A DNA stretch of 64,000 nucleotides from Riptortus pedestris (GCA_019009955.1 CM032230.1:1750001-1814000); one strand, 5' to 3'. Shown: positions 22,501 to 33,177, numbered from the stretch's first letter. Numbers and translations: made by a program. Notes: generated from the letters alone by a model not told the origin.

Positions 22501-25500
22501 TGCGGCAAGAATTGCTCGTTGACTTAACCAAGCATAATTTGGGAAAACATTTTCAATAAGAGCTAATTGAGAGTCTACAAATCGGTAAAAGTCGTTGGTT
22601 AGAGTAATTAATCCAGATGTCGCATCAACTGGGACTTTTCCATTTCCAACAGCTAACAATTGTTTGGAAAATTGTGCAGCACTTTGATCATTTTGAAGTT
22701 GAACTCTCATATTAGTGGTTAGCAATAATGTTTTTACGTTATTCCATAAAGTTGATGCCTTCAGGCACGCATTCAATTCATCTGCAGGCGTTCCACGGGG
22801 AATTACTGGCAACGTCTGCCTGAAATTGCCGCCAACAATATCATCAAGCCGCCAAAGATGTTATTTCGCCGAAGATCCTTCAGTGTGAAGTTAAGTGCTT
22901 CAAGTGATTTCTTATGTCCCATTGTGCACTCATCCCAAACAATGAGCTTGCATTGCATCAACAATTTTCCCATTGCACTGGATCGGGAAATATTGCATGT
23001 TGGAGTATCAATTGTGTTTAAATTGAGTGGCAACTTAAGCGCAGAATGTGCAGTACGACCGCCATCTAGAAGAGTCGCCGCAATTCCAGATGATGCTAAC
23101 GCCAAAGCTATGTCACATCTTGATCGAATAGTGGCCAAAATCAATGAAATGAAAAATGTTTTCCCTGTTCCTCCAGGGGCGTCCAGGAAGAATAGACCGT
23201 TAGTATTATTGTCCACCGCTTGCATTAATGTTTCGTATACTTGTTTTTGCTGTTCATTCAGCAACGGCACATTATTTCGAACGAATTCCTGCAATGTATC
23301 AACATTGTATTGCAGTTCTCGATTTAATTCTTGGTTGAATGCATCGTGCATCGATCGATTTGGCGCAATCATTCCTACTTCAATCAGTAGCTTGTTTGCA
23401 ATAGTCAAGCATTGATCCTCAATCAGAATCAATCCTTCATTGTAGATTTCATCGGTTATTTGGATGTCAGGATTATTCGTCTGAATGCGCAAGCGATGCA
23501 AGATATCTTCACATATGTCGTCTTTGTATTTGTTCCATAACTGAATTGGTTGAGTAGGAAAACATGTGGTGATGATAATTGCGAACAGCGTTCGTATTTG
23601 GTACGCATTTGATGAAACAACTGAATCCGCAAGTGTTAAATCCCAATGAGAATCGTTCTCCAGCAAACCCAATAGTTGACATGCTTCTCGATATGTTTGG
23701 CATTGGTGGCCATTCACAGTTTTCAAATGCGCAAATGATTTTGGTCCACGTATGTGTGTTGTATCTTTTACCTTGCAAGTCGGCATGAAGCCGCCTTCTC
23801 GAATGATATTAGCTCCAAAGGAAGTCATGCGAAAGCAGTTATTGTATTCAAGGATGTGTTGAAGAAAATGGCTGGAATCGGGATCACTTCCATCGAACAA
23901 TGGTTTCAGTGGCTGTGGTGGTGTAAGTAATGGATCCAGTTTGACTTTTCCACTTGCGCAGCACAATCCAGCCGTTTCTCTTTTGAACTTTAACGCATTG
24001 CAATATCGGCATATAGTCGTCATTGGTCCAATATCTAAATTTTCATCATCACTGTAGTTCGCAGTGGGATCATATTGGAATGCCAAGCGATTGTATGATG
24101 CCAATGATCTTCGTGTGCTCACGCGTTGTCTCAATCGGGCATTTTCTCTTATTATATTTTGTCTTTCTTCGCTTAAGTTCTGTGAATACATTTGTTGCTG
24201 GCTTGCATGTCTTGTGCGGCGGCCGATGTTCGCAAATCGTCCTCTAGGCATTTTGGACTATGGACAGAGTGGTGAATTTAACCTCAAATGCACGATCCAC
24301 ATGCATTTACACAGTTCAACTTACCACCTTAAAGACAAATGCCTGCTGTTGAAATTGAATAAAAACTTGCACAATACACTTGATTGATTTGATGGTTTCC
24401 AATTGAAATGTTAAGAAACGAATAACTTATTTTTTTTTACTTTTTTTTCACAATTTCACAGTGAACACAATACCGGTTTGTCACATGAAATTAACTGAGC
24501 AGAGAACAATGAGCAGCTGTCAAACAATGTATCACGCACCGGCGCCATCTACTTAAAATATTGGTTTGTAGTACATGCTATGTATCAGAGATGGCACTGC
24601 ATGTGAAACATATGTTTATTAAACTGCAAAGGTTATTCAACAGATAAATAGAATAGGCAATAGACCTATAATTTAAAATTAATATTTATTGTGCAATTTA
24701 GGGGCTCAGGTTAGCCATGCGAGTTAAAGCGTTGACCTTTATCTCACATGGTAAACCTAGAGTGGCGAGTTCGATTCTTGCCTGGACAAAGGAAATTATT
24801 TAGTGACGAAATTCATTAAATAACGTCCTAAACTCCCACCCTGGCTAGAAAAGGGTGGTAACCTGTAGATAACCCGTCCCGATTAGCCTAAGTTGCAAAA
24901 AGTGGACGTTAATAAATAAATAATAATATTGTGTAATTTTTATTGTTACTTATATTAATACCTTTTTGCGGTATTGATTGCTTAATTATTGACAAATTTT
25001 TGTTCGTTTTGATTTAATAAATACAGGTTAAGTAAGTATGCAATATACAATGAATGATAGTATAATGAGGAATATTCCAATAACAGCTGTTACTTTTCTG
25101 TACTTTGCGTACTCAAACGATGCACTGAAAACACATGTTATTTTAACAGTATAATGAAAAAAGATTTTCCAGCTTCTCTGATGAAATTTTTCCTGAATTT
25201 TCTTTGCTATAAACCTCACGGAGCCCGAGACCTTTCCAACGAATGCAAAACCGTGGAAATCGGTTCATGCGTTCTGGAGTTATAGCGTCAGGAAGGAAAA
25301 CCCGACTTATTTTTATATAGTAGATAGGCAATTTGGTAGCAAAGAACATCGGTATTGGTAAGAATATAACATAGAACGGATAATTTAGAGACAATGTACA
25401 TTGGTAATGTCAAAGCGCTATGAACGATAGGCAATTTGGTAGTAAAGAACATCGGTATCGGTAAGAAGATATGATAGAACGGGTAATTTAGAAGCAATGT

Positions 25501-28500
25501 ACATTGGTAATGTCAAAAGGCTATGGACGATAGGCAATTTGGTAGCAAAGAACATCGGTATTGGTAAGAAGATATGATAGAACGGGTAATTTAGAGGCAA
25601 TGTACATTGGTAATGTCAAAAGGCTATGGACGATAGGCAATTTGGTGGCAAAGAACATCGGTATTGGTAAGAAGATATGATAGAACGGGTAATTTAGAGG
25701 CAAAGAACATCGGCATTGGTAAGAAGATAACATAGAACGGATAATTTAGAGGCAATGTACATTGGTAATGTCAAAAGGCTATGGACAATAGGCAATTTGG
25801 TAGCAAAGAACATCGGTATTGGTAAGAAGATATGATAGAACGGGTAATTTAGAGACAATGTACATTGGTAATTTGGTGGGAAAGAACATCGGTATTGGAA
25901 AAAACATATGATGGAATGGGTAATTTAGAGACATTGTACATTGGTAATTTGGTAGCAAAGAACATCGGTATTGGTAAGAAGATATGATAGAACGGGTAAT
26001 TTAGAGACAATGTACATTGGTAATTTGGTGGGAAAGAACATCGGTATTGGTAAGAAGATATGATAGAACGGGTAATTTAGAGACAATGTACATTGGTAAT
26101 GTCAAAAGGCTATGGACGATAGGCAATGTACATTGGGTATGTATATGTAGATTATGGAAGAACTAGCTACTTAGAAATAATGTAAATTAGTATTTTTCCG
26201 AATGCTATGGGCGAGAGGCAATTAGAATGGCTGTAATGTGCATTGGTATTGGTTTGAAGGGAATGGTAGAAGGGTCAATTTACTAATTTCATTGTGGCCT
26301 TGGATTGGCAGGCAATTACTAAAGTGACGAAATGTCAAGTAGCAGCAATGCACAGCGATGATTTTATCAAGACTATGTCAGAATAGGCTATTTGAGGAAA
26401 TTGTACATCTCCCTAATGAAAAAAAAAATCCATGATTTGAATGGCTATAACTATAAATGGTGTATTATGATCTACAAAATGAAGCTTACCCAATATAGTT
26501 TCCAGAAAAGAATACAATAACAGCAACATAGAACATATTCCATGACTGAGAGCCCTTGTACTTCATCCTGTTAAGTGCATTAGCAACCATCGAGTGGCAA
26601 TTATCACAGCAAAGGTTATGCTGAAATATTAAAACTATATTCAGAGATAGGTAAAGAATATATGACTCGTAAAAGAATAATCTGTAAATAAACAACATAC
26701 ATTTTAAAAATAACAACACACATGATCTGTTTAATTAACAGTGCCAAGATTTAGGGAATATATTTCAATTTCATCTTCAAACCATATTTATGTCTTCTAT
26801 CTGGTACCACACCAAAGTAAAACATATCTTGTAATTTTGGTCTCTGTAAAATAAATCCAAACTACCCTGTAATTTTATTGAAAGGTATACAGTGTAGCAG
26901 GTACAATAGTGTGCTCTAGCAACTACCACAATTACTTAAAAAAGTATCCATTAAGTACTGAAAAAACCCCAAAAAACTATAATAATGAAACTAAATAATG
27001 AATTAACGAAGCAGACAAAAGAATCACTTAAAAGTAATAGGATATATTTTAAATGAAACTGCATTAATAATTTCATCAATTAAATAAAATAAGAACCCGA
27101 GGTTTCGCCATAGATATTATAACTGATTCAAAAACATGTTTACAGATATATAAAACATTCTATTAACTTTTAAATCGCATATCCAACTTTGTTTTCAGTT
27201 TAGCCCTTGTTTTTGCCCTTCATTCACGATGATTCCCATAAATTTGAAGGAATATTTGTCTAATTTTGTCATGAGAGTAACCTCAATAGCTAAAAACATT
27301 AAAATTGCTTGTATCTCGTTAACCATTAATCGTTAAAAAAAAAATGTATAGAACTAAAGTTTTAGTTAATTACTACTGACTCATAATAACAAAGATATTT
27401 TGAATTTTCTTTTCTATTTACCCCCCCCCCCCCCCCACGCTTATGCTTGGCCAATTATTTCTGGAACTGTTCCGGAAAAGTTTAAATAAGAAGATTAGTT
27501 TGAATATCTCAAAATTTGAGATCGCTAGATGGTAATCAAACCAACAATTTGTTTGTGTGTGTATATGTGCATGGTTAATTTTGTCTCTGGAGGAAATAAT
27601 TTCTATATTTTACAATGCCTTATTGGCTCTAAAGTTTATCTATTTTATTTACTATATGATTATTTAGGTCCTCAAATAGTTATTTGCACTCGTTGACTGC
27701 TGCCTCCAAGGAACCTCATACTTTTTCTTTTACAAAAGAATAAGAATAAGAAAGAAGACTGTCATTTATACTACTTTAGGTTATCTGTGTAATTAATCAC
27801 TATAGAATGGGGACACAGAATTAGCTATAGTGTAAAACATATATATCATTGTTAAATATAATATATAGAGATTATAATTAGTTTTATGGTAGTGTTACAC
27901 ATAGAAATTACCATTCTGGTTTTATAAAGGCCAGCAGCATCTGCAATTGCAGTATCCCAGTCTACTCCCTCAACTAATCCTGGATCTAGCTTTGCATACC
28001 TGGAAAAACAATAATATATTTCAGTCACATAATAGTAACTAAATGATTTATTGAAGAGTTTATTATTTTAATTACTTCCATAATTAAAGCAATTATTGAT
28101 AAAAGGGGTAAAACAAAAAAACAAAAAACACAAAAGTTGGTCACGCAGTGGCCTGTATAAATGAAGGAGACTTCCGTTGTGTTAGAATGACACATTGGTC
28201 ATCTCATCTCACCATCTATTCTCTATTCCTCCAGTAGTAAGAAGCCTGAGGAAACAGGGATTGAAACGTTAGCTGGACATGAGATGTTTGCTGGCTCAGG
28301 CACTCAAAGTAAAAATCCTTTGTTAAATAGGGAACATTGAATTATTCCCCTCTTCAAGGCTGATTCCGGCTATGAACTAAAATAATATTTAGTTTTCCTG
28401 AAATAGTTAAATATCAAGTGTCGTATTAATCAAATATAAATCATGTAGTTTAGAAAATAAAATCTTAAATGATGACATCACACTGAAAATATTTGCACAT

Positions 28501-30604
28501 ATTCAGCAAAAGTTCAATGAAAACAATATTAGGTATTTAAGCTTCGAATAAAGTGGTCCGTAATAAAACAGCTTACTTTTAATATGAAATAAGTAATAGT
28601 GGGAGTTTGCTGAAGGGTGATAACTAAAAAAATGAAAATATCTTTGTTAATATTCAAGAGAGAGAAAAATTGCATACAACAGCATTTATAGACATTAAAC
28701 TGTCAATAAGATTGGTTCTATTTAATTTTTTAATCCGACTTATAATACCAGAAATACTTCAAACATTCAAAACTGTCTTTAGCTTTACATAAAGCATTGA
28801 AATATCAATTTTGATCAAATAAAACACTGCTAGAGTGTTCATCATTTCTTGTTTGTAATTTCCTTGAAAGGGAATCTGCTAAAAAAATCTATGATATATA
28901 TCTTGTTGTAATATCTTTAAAACCACACCTACAGAAAAAAATTGTACCTATTTCTTTCGAGATATATCAGTTTGGAACATTGAGTATTTTAGTGTTTCAA
29001 CTTTCCATTGGTGTGAAACACACTTTAGCTTAAGAGGACTTGAACTCAATACCTGGTCAACTTTTGTAATTAGACTATTGATTTGGAATGGATAAGTAGA
29101 AATAGTAGGAAGATGGAGTGAGTGAGGAGTTACCTCGTAGGATTACCAAAAGCCATGTTATCCTCACTGACGTAATACGGCCCTGCAAAATCTCTGATGA
29201 TTCCTCCTGATGTGCAGATACCCATGTGACCAATCACAGGGAACAGCCATCTGCAAAAGAAAAAAAAAATGAAAGTTACAGTCAATTTAATAACCTAATA
29301 TAATATAGTTTAACGGAGACTTTTTGTATTTATAGTATATCTTCTTTGTGGTGATCTAAAATAAAGTTAGAAACATAGTTTTACTGATGTACAGAAAAAT
29401 ATATTATCTATTTTCAAAGCCTACAAAAAAAGAAAAGAAAAAAAAGACAAATATTAGGCTTTGAATTCACTAACATAATTGAAATCAACAATCAAGTAAA
29501 AAACATTAAAAACTCTGGGCAATGATGAATCTAAAACAGGCTTTACACACTCACACAAGATATTACAACAGTCAAGAGTATCCTGAATTATTTCATGAAA
29601 AAGTACTATTATTTAAGACAAATAGTCTGGGAAAGAGCATCATAAATTAAAAGCACACATATGCTATACTAATTACGATGGGTTAAGAAGGAGGGTAGAC
29701 AAACTGTCTATAAGGCTGTCTCGGCAAAGGGCTGAGCTATGAAATAATGAAATGTATTTAATTCTATTAAATGTTAACAAAAGTATTTTTTTATTATAAA
29801 AAAACGTATTAATACCTCAATTAATTTCTTCTCACATGCTAGGAGACAAGGGCAACCAACACCTGCACTATCTGCATTAGGTAAAAACCATCTACAAAAC
29901 TCTCCCTTCTATCTCCAAATACGTGCACATAATCACTCAAGCTACATACCCTCTCCTTAAATAGCAATAGCCACAAACTTTAGTACATCTCAAGTTAATA
30001 TAATTCTCCGATGGGAGGCGCTTTGTCTCTCGATAATACACACCACCTTAGTCCTTTTATATTCCAATCCTGAGTTCATTTCTAGAGCTATGAGGGTCCA
30101 TGATATCGATGTTTGTTTTACAAGCTATCCTTATGCTAGCAAGACTCACTACCACTACTGATAATTTATATAAGTATTTCAGGGAACAAACATTCTCTCT
30201 ATGGCTCCTGATATGGATTGTTCTTTCTCTCTTGATTATCATTTGGGACTTTTTATTCACAAGTGAGTTGTTCAATTTTTTCGTGTAGCCACCACTTTCT
30301 AGTATGTTGATAACCTAATGTTTATTCTCCGGACTGACAACTTCTGAACTTGACCCAAAACTTTCTTCATAAAACCTGTATATACATTTTTTTTGTGTGT
30401 CAAGGTGGCTTCCTTTAAAAATAACTTATACAATTTGAGAAGAGAAATGTTAATGCTAGTGTCTAGAGATCGGGAAGGGTTATGTGGATATATACATATA
30501 GAGATGGAGTAGACGTACGTGAGAACAGGGATGGGAGTCCAGACGATGGAGTAGGGATATCTGTGGAGCCTGCTGTTTATCCCGCTCATGTTGCCTTCTT
30601 CCAT
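10534..30604 (-). CDS. TMEM222: TMEM222 homologue (RTE1/DUF778 family), complete, five coding exons
   Basis: Coding exons are 30604-30519, 29250-29134, 27999-27912, 26620-26490 and 10636-10534: 525 nt, about 174 residues. All junctions are GT-AG and the phases agree. Exon 1 holds [14 protein letters not shown]. Exon 2 holds [20 protein letters not shown] and [11 protein letters not shown]. Exon 3 holds [16 protein letters not shown]. Exon 4 holds the Cys/His cluster [10 protein letters not shown] and [14 protein letters not shown]. Exon 5 holds the last hydrophobic segment, [20 protein letters not shown]. The family is a small multi-pass membrane protein related to plant RTE1, with poorly defined function. 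The first in-frame ATG is at 30604; a stop lies upstream at 30652-30650. Human TMEM222 is somewhat longer, at the N-terminus. Intron 4 is about 15.9 kb and full of mobile elements. Confidence 0.93.
10637..11339 (-). other. TMEM222 intron 4, 3' portion
   Basis: Intronic sequence before the acceptor (tttgtttcag). No element is recognised apart from agcagatttcccttt at about 11088, which resembles a family R end. Confidence 0.5.
11340..12380. repeat. 47-bp tandem array (~22 copies)
   Basis: Units resemble ggctatggtagaacaggaaa followed by cgtagaggcaatgtttattggtatgcg. Two sub-types occur: left units carry 'ggtacttaatagg', right units carry 'ggaaacgtagagg'. The array ends abruptly against LINE coding sequence at 12380. 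The unit is clearly related to part of the 103-bp unit at 25325-26150 (shared 'agaacNggtaatttagaggcaatgta.attggta'). Confidence 0.95.
12381..15493 (-). pseudogene. LINE ORF2 (APE endonuclease + reverse transcriptase), broken
   Basis: Endonuclease motifs are [17 protein letters not shown] and LLIGDMNIR (in 15493-14939), and [11 protein letters not shown] near 14700-14660 after a break. Reverse transcriptase motifs are [40 protein letters not shown] and [10 protein letters not shown] (14239-13560). The catalytic motif A reads FVNFKSALD (Asp to Asn), and the later box reads YADH instead of YADD. A (TA)n run at about 13489-13557 lies inside the coding sequence just before [10 protein letters not shown]-terminal cysteine motif ([15 protein letters not shown]) lies at about 12490-12430. 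No reverse transcription activity is expected. Confidence 0.88.
13489..13557. repeat. (TA)n microsatellite inside LINE reverse transcriptase
   Basis: About 34 TA units replace the codons between the MSP motif and INDIP. The conserved residues L-Y-I-N-D are naturally encoded by a TATATATT-like string, which could have seeded the expansion. Confidence 0.9.
15462..16304 (-). CDS. LINE ORF1 protein
   Basis: An intact 280-residue frame from ATG at 16304. It has a basic N-terminus ([18 protein letters not shown]) and a coiled-coil-like middle (about residues 48-112, heptad-rich [20 protein letters not shown]). A C-terminal half rich in basic and aromatic residues ([38 protein letters not shown]) follows. 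Such ORF1 proteins bind and chaperone the element RNA. It overlaps the start of ORF2 by about 32 nt in another frame. No zinc knuckles are seen. Recognition rests on position and architecture rather than a diagnostic motif. Confidence 0.75.
   Translation of the reverse strand: MSTENINIIDNYFTPVKRRRSNTSPELQESKRQVRMGKPETNHNDDSLLQKISKMLDEKLKDVVKKEDAKEISDKLLLVIQENEALKSRINSLEKRCNSLENDVEFLLRKSKEKILIFTGVNAINKVDRINKIRELCINVFGINQTIIIERTFNINEKQTLVEFENKNYTQTILSKVKNLKGKGIWVDRNSTNKQRLIRNKLLLLRRKILTNNKDEKVFVKGGSLFFQNKRFSRGRGYTADNLDDIKLISGMRLTASSLQFQKTSKVNDICGSECNFKSS
16660..16907 (+). pseudogene. Mariner/Tc1-like transposase C-terminal relic
   Basis: The frame includes [18 protein letters not shown], the conserved block around the third catalytic acid of IS630/Tc1/mariner transposases, then degenerate sequence with stops. 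The C-terminal 'GR-x-F' signature is cut by the gypsy target site GATGC and resumes at 20840 (attttgaacatttgtaaat). Too decayed to encode a protein. Confidence 0.8.
16908..17048 (-). repeat. gypsy-1 3' LTR
   Basis: 141 bp, TG...CA ends on the minus strand; pairs with 20693-20834. Followed outward by GATGC target duplication. Confidence 0.93.
17060..20670 (-). pseudogene. gypsy-1 gag-pol, two in-frame stops and a 3' frameshift
   Basis: From ATG at 20670 one frame carries gag and pol. Gag has one good zinc knuckle ([14 protein letters not shown]); the second lacks its first Cys ([14 protein letters not shown]). The protease has [13 protein letters not shown]. Reverse transcriptase has [11 protein letters not shown] and YLDD, and RNase H has [11 protein letters not shown]. 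Integrase has the HHCC region (CKIC), [17 protein letters not shown] and [11 protein letters not shown], so the DDE set is present. A TAA at 18912-18910 follows YLDD, and a TGA at about 17610-17608 lies in integrase. A one-base shift near 17275 puts the C-terminal [10 protein letters not shown] in another frame, ending at the TAG at 17062-17060. The copy is inactive as it stands, but damage is light. Confidence 0.92.
20693..20834 (-). repeat. gypsy-1 5' LTR
   Basis: 142 bp, nearly identical to 16908-17048; preceded on the minus strand by the GCATC target duplication. Confidence 0.93.
21438..21575 (+). mobile_element. Family R 3' fragment
   Basis: Starts in the TA tract at the mariner end and runs through gtcatgagtacaacctc to agggaaatctgctaa at 21575. 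Right flank is aaaggctatgg of the 103-bp repeat, so this R copy had inserted into that tandem array at an AA site. Confidence 0.8.
21576..21693. repeat. 103-bp tandem repeat, left part (one unit)
   Basis: One diverged unit with ggctatggacgataggcaat, gatatgatagaacaggtaat and caatgtacattggtaatg. Continues on the far side of the Helitron at 25325. Confidence 0.9.
21916..24251 (-). pseudogene. Helitron helicase (PIF1-like) lacking the Rep domain; frameshifted
   Basis: Autonomous Helitrons encode a large Rep-helicase protein with an HUH nickase and a PIF1-like 5'-3' helicase. Here the frame starts at ATG 24251 with the N-terminal region ([53 protein letters not shown]). It jumps near residue 165 (about 23755) straight to [14 protein letters not shown], which normally follows Rep, so the HUH domain is absent and the frame is kept. 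Helicase motifs are [10 protein letters not shown] (Walker A), LIVWDECTM (Walker B), [18 protein letters not shown] and YVACSR. A one-base loss near 22828-22832 splits the helicase into two frames (24251-22803 and 22812-21916). It cannot transpose itself. Confidence 0.9.
24701..24927 (+). mobile_element. tRNA-derived SINE, complete copy with target duplication
   Basis: The head ggggctcaggttagccatg and a B-box-like gagttcgattc mark an RNA polymerase III promoter derived from a tRNA. The body reads aaattcattaaataacgtcc and ccctggctagaaaagggtgg, and the tail is aataaataaataata. A 12-bp duplication flanks it: attgtgcaattt (24688-24699) and attgtgtaattt (24928-24939), one mismatch. It lies in the 5' region of the Helitron, upstream of the helicase ATG. 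It depends on a LINE in trans. Confidence 0.92.
25325..26410. repeat. 103-bp tandem array, right part
   Basis: About eight units of ggcaatttggtagcaaagaa / catcggtattggtaagaaga / tatgatagaacgggtaattt / agaggcaatgtacattggta / atgtcaaaaggctatggacg. Several internal units lack the 'gtcaaaagg...' segment, giving shorter variants. From about 26150 it decays into singly diverged units up to ~26410, just before exon 4 of the TMEM222 gene. Confidence 0.93.
26621..27911 (-). other. TMEM222 intron 3
   Basis: 1.29 kb, GT-AG. It contains a diverged family R piece at about 27200-27470 (gtcatgagagtaacctcaatagc) and a poly-C run at about 27421-27436. No gene is seen. Confidence 0.75.
28000..29133 (-). other. 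TMEM222 intron 2
   Basis: 1.13 kb, GT-AG. Diverged family R-like sequence covers about 28350-28890 (ends ggaatctgctaaaaaa). No gene is seen. Confidence 0.75.
29251..30518 (-). other. TMEM222 intron 1
   Basis: 1.27 kb between gtacgt (donor) and a polypyrimidine tract plus tttgcag acceptor. No element is recognised. Confidence 0.75.
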
Positions 30605-31186
30605 ACTTATCCTATCTCTCTCTTCATCACACACCCTCTCTTCCACTATTTAAACCTCACAAACTAGATAAAAACACTTCAACCCTGATATGACAGCAAA
30701 CATTTATATATGAGAAAGGTTATAAATAAAACCAAAGAGGTAAGAAGAATGTCTGCACAGTTCCAATACCGAGAAGAGAGTCTCTGACGTAATTAGAAAT
30801 GGAATGCTTAATTTGAGAAGTTGAATAGAAATTGAGCAGAATTTTTTTTTTGTGGCAATCATAGTGGACGAGGTGAGGCGCATGCTAAATGAACGTCATT
30901 TATTTAAAAATTTTAATTTCCTTTATGCTACTGAGATTAATTCTTGTAATTGACAAACAATTCAACCATCTAAGGTGATGTAGAAAATTTGTTGGTAAAG
31001 CATGAAAGGCCAAACCGAATCGAGCCCGCACCACTCATGAGGACACCCTACACAAATGAAGTTCCTTACATTTTTAACATTTCAGCAGCTGTTTAAAAGT
31101 TCTTACAATACGGCAATGATACGATTTTATTATTTATAGAAAAATGCCCACATAGCTGATACTTCAAGAATATATTTATTTATATA
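30605..31186 (-). other. Upstream region of the TMEM222 homologue
   Basis: Expected site of the promoter and 5' UTR. No clear TATA box or initiator can be assigned. AT-rich, no gene seen. Confidence 0.35.
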
Positions 31187-31299
31187 CTAGCGGACCCGGC
31201 AGACGTTGTCCTGCATAATATTTCGAGCGATTATTTTTTTATTTTATTTTATTTTCGAGCGTTCGCAGCGAGGCGATATTGCTCTTAAAAAAATATCAA

Positions 31300-31560
31300 A
31301 AACAACGTATATAAACAAAATACAAAAATGAAAATAGTAACAAGAAAAAATTAAACAATACAAACTAAGAAAGCAAACAAATAACAAAACTCTACTAAAT
31401 AACAGAACGCAACAAAATAACAAAACACAACAAAATAACAAAACACAACTAAATAACGGAACGCAACTAAATAAAACTCAACTAAATAACAGAATGCAAT
31501 CAAATTACAAAACAACGAAAAACAACAAAAAACACAAATAAAATAAATAAACAAAAACAA
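31300..31560. repeat. A-rich short tandem repeat
   Basis: Degenerate repeats of aaaataacaaaacacaac and relatives, about 18-21 bp per unit, best between 31380 and 31510. Confidence 0.7.
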
Positions 31561-31768
31561 AACATTAAATTCAAAAACAAAAAATCTTGTAAGGAAACTA
31601 GATAATTAAAGACTATAAAGACTAATAAAATTACGTAAACAATTATAAACTTTCAATGGATAAAAACTAAACTAATATCAAATAAATAAAAATTAGTATG
31701 TACTATAAAATGAAGATTTCTAATATTTACAATCATATGCTCTCACTTTCTTTATCACACATACAAAT

Positions 31769-31821
31769 ATGCACACACACACACGCGCACTCTCACGCAC
31801 ACGCATGCACACGCGCACGCT

Positions 31822-31858
<37 letters not shown>
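31769..31858. repeat. (CA)n microsatellite, imperfect
   Basis: CA repeats with CG and TG variants on the left half and pure CA at 31826-31858. Confidence 0.9.
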
Positions 31859-31863
<5 letters not shown>

Positions 31864-31984
31864 TACAGTAAAACAGTTTAGCTGGAGTTTAAAATATTTA
31901 ATTTACGAAGGATTAAAAAAGATTTTAAAATGTAATAATTCTAAATGTTAATGTCATGTAAATTTTGGAGTATTATGTGAATGT

Positions 31985-32575
31985 GTGGGCTACCTTCAGT
32001 AAGTAAGTCGTGTAAGTCATGAGGGATCTTTAGATGGTCACGTCTTTAGCAGTCTGTTAGTATGTGTTTTATTGTAAGTGGAGCATTACAGTTAGGCATT
32101 CTTTTCTTTTCAAATAGATAACCATGGGTTAGGAGAGAATGACCTATACGTAGTCTCGTAAGGACTACTTCGTCTCTCCGTGTAAATACGTCAAATCTGT
32201 AACTCCATGTCTTATATATGTCCAGTAACCAGTCCTGTTGCCATTCTTGGAGTATGTTAGTTTTAATGTAGTTTTCTAGGTCATCCGGTTATTTTTTTAA
32301 TGTCAGTATTGGTGTTTTTTGTCGTTAGTTTTGCGAGCGTGTCAACTTCAGTGCTTCGTCCAATATTCTGGTGTTCTGGTAGCCACACCAATGTTATGTG
32401 ATTTATGAATGTATTCAAAAATGTTTGTTATAATAGGATGAGTGGAATATATGTTTTTTAAAGAGAGTAAAGAACTTAGAGAGTCCGAAAATAAAATTAT
32501 TTGGCGATTTTTAACATTTTGTAGGTTTTCTAGAGATAGGAGTAAAGCGTGCAGTTCAGCTGAATAAATACTTGA
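31985..32575 (-). pseudogene. LINE RNase H and C-terminal fragment
   Basis: On the minus strand, frames read AELHALLLSLENLQNV, then LFSDSLSS, then LVWLPEHQNIGRSTEVDTLA: an RNase H domain with its E, D and final D. A C-terminal LRIGHSLLTHGYLF and a cysteine/histidine motif follow (PNCNAP, IKHILTDC). Stops and shifts interrupt it. It is a 5'-truncated LINE of an RNase H-bearing clade (I/Jockey superclade), different from the LINE at 12.4-16.6 kb. Confidence 0.8.
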
Positions 32576-33172
32576 GTATTCAAGCGATTAGGATATTAAA
32601 TTTAATAATATTATGTTTAAAACATAATCTACTTTTAACAACACAAAAAACAACTTTTGTTTTGTGCACGTTTCCCTAAGAACAAATAGAAAATGCAATA
32701 TCGAGAATTTTTTATTCAGGGCTCCCTTATAACCCCACTCCTGTTCGAACCTAAAAAGTTTAATATAGCTTATAATGATGGAAGAATTAATGCTAATTTA
32801 CATATTGAGTTTTGTTAAGTTCGGCTCAATCGTTAGTGCCCAATAAAATTGTAGGCCCCCACTTTAATTTTTTAGTGTATATCTCTTTTATAGTTTGTTA
32901 TACGACAAAAGTGAATATAACAAAAGCTACTCTAAATAACAAAGTAAACAACTTTAATTCTGTGCATATTTGCCGAAACACCTATAGGAAACCAAATATC
33001 CCTATTTCTAATTTTAGGCCTCCCTTACAACCTCCACTCCTGCTCAATCTGCTGGGCTGATTTGTAAATCTAAACCATCCAGGGCGTCACCCAAACGCAT
33101 ACAAAAAAAAAAAATTCAAATCGGTCCAGCCGTTTAGGAGGAGTTCAGTCACATACACAGAAGTACAGTAGA

Positions 33173-33177
<5 letters not shown>

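Larger units (their letters stand above)
21694..25324 (-). mobile_element. Helitron transposon with both termini
   Basis: On the minus strand the 5' end is TCTACTATATAAAAATAAG (from 25324). The 3' end is a GC-rich hairpin, GGCGAA with TTCGCC, then GAGTTTTCTAG ending at 21694. These are canonical Helitron termini (TC start, hairpin plus CTRR end). The insertion lies between A and T of the 103-bp repeat (GCCTA/TC), with no target duplication; intact neighbouring repeat units give the empty site. It is 3,631 bp and carries one helicase gene and a nested SINE. Confidence 0.95.

Noticed and set aside
22858..23415. 185-codon plus-strand frame opposite the Helitron helicase
   Set aside because: Antisense shadow of the helicase coding sequence.
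24701..24790. Functional tRNA gene
   Set aside because: The B box and partial A box are present, but the sequence cannot fold into a full cloverleaf and recurs with SINE bodies and tails; it is a SINE head.
30299..30646. Single-exon 115-residue frame starting at 30646
   Set aside because: Its 'start' codon is GTG and it reads through a GT donor at 30518. The supported product uses ATG 30604 and splices to 29250.
31244..31560. Leucine/cysteine-rich frames on the minus strand
   Set aside because: Produced by the A-rich tandem repeat; no membrane-protein family recognised.
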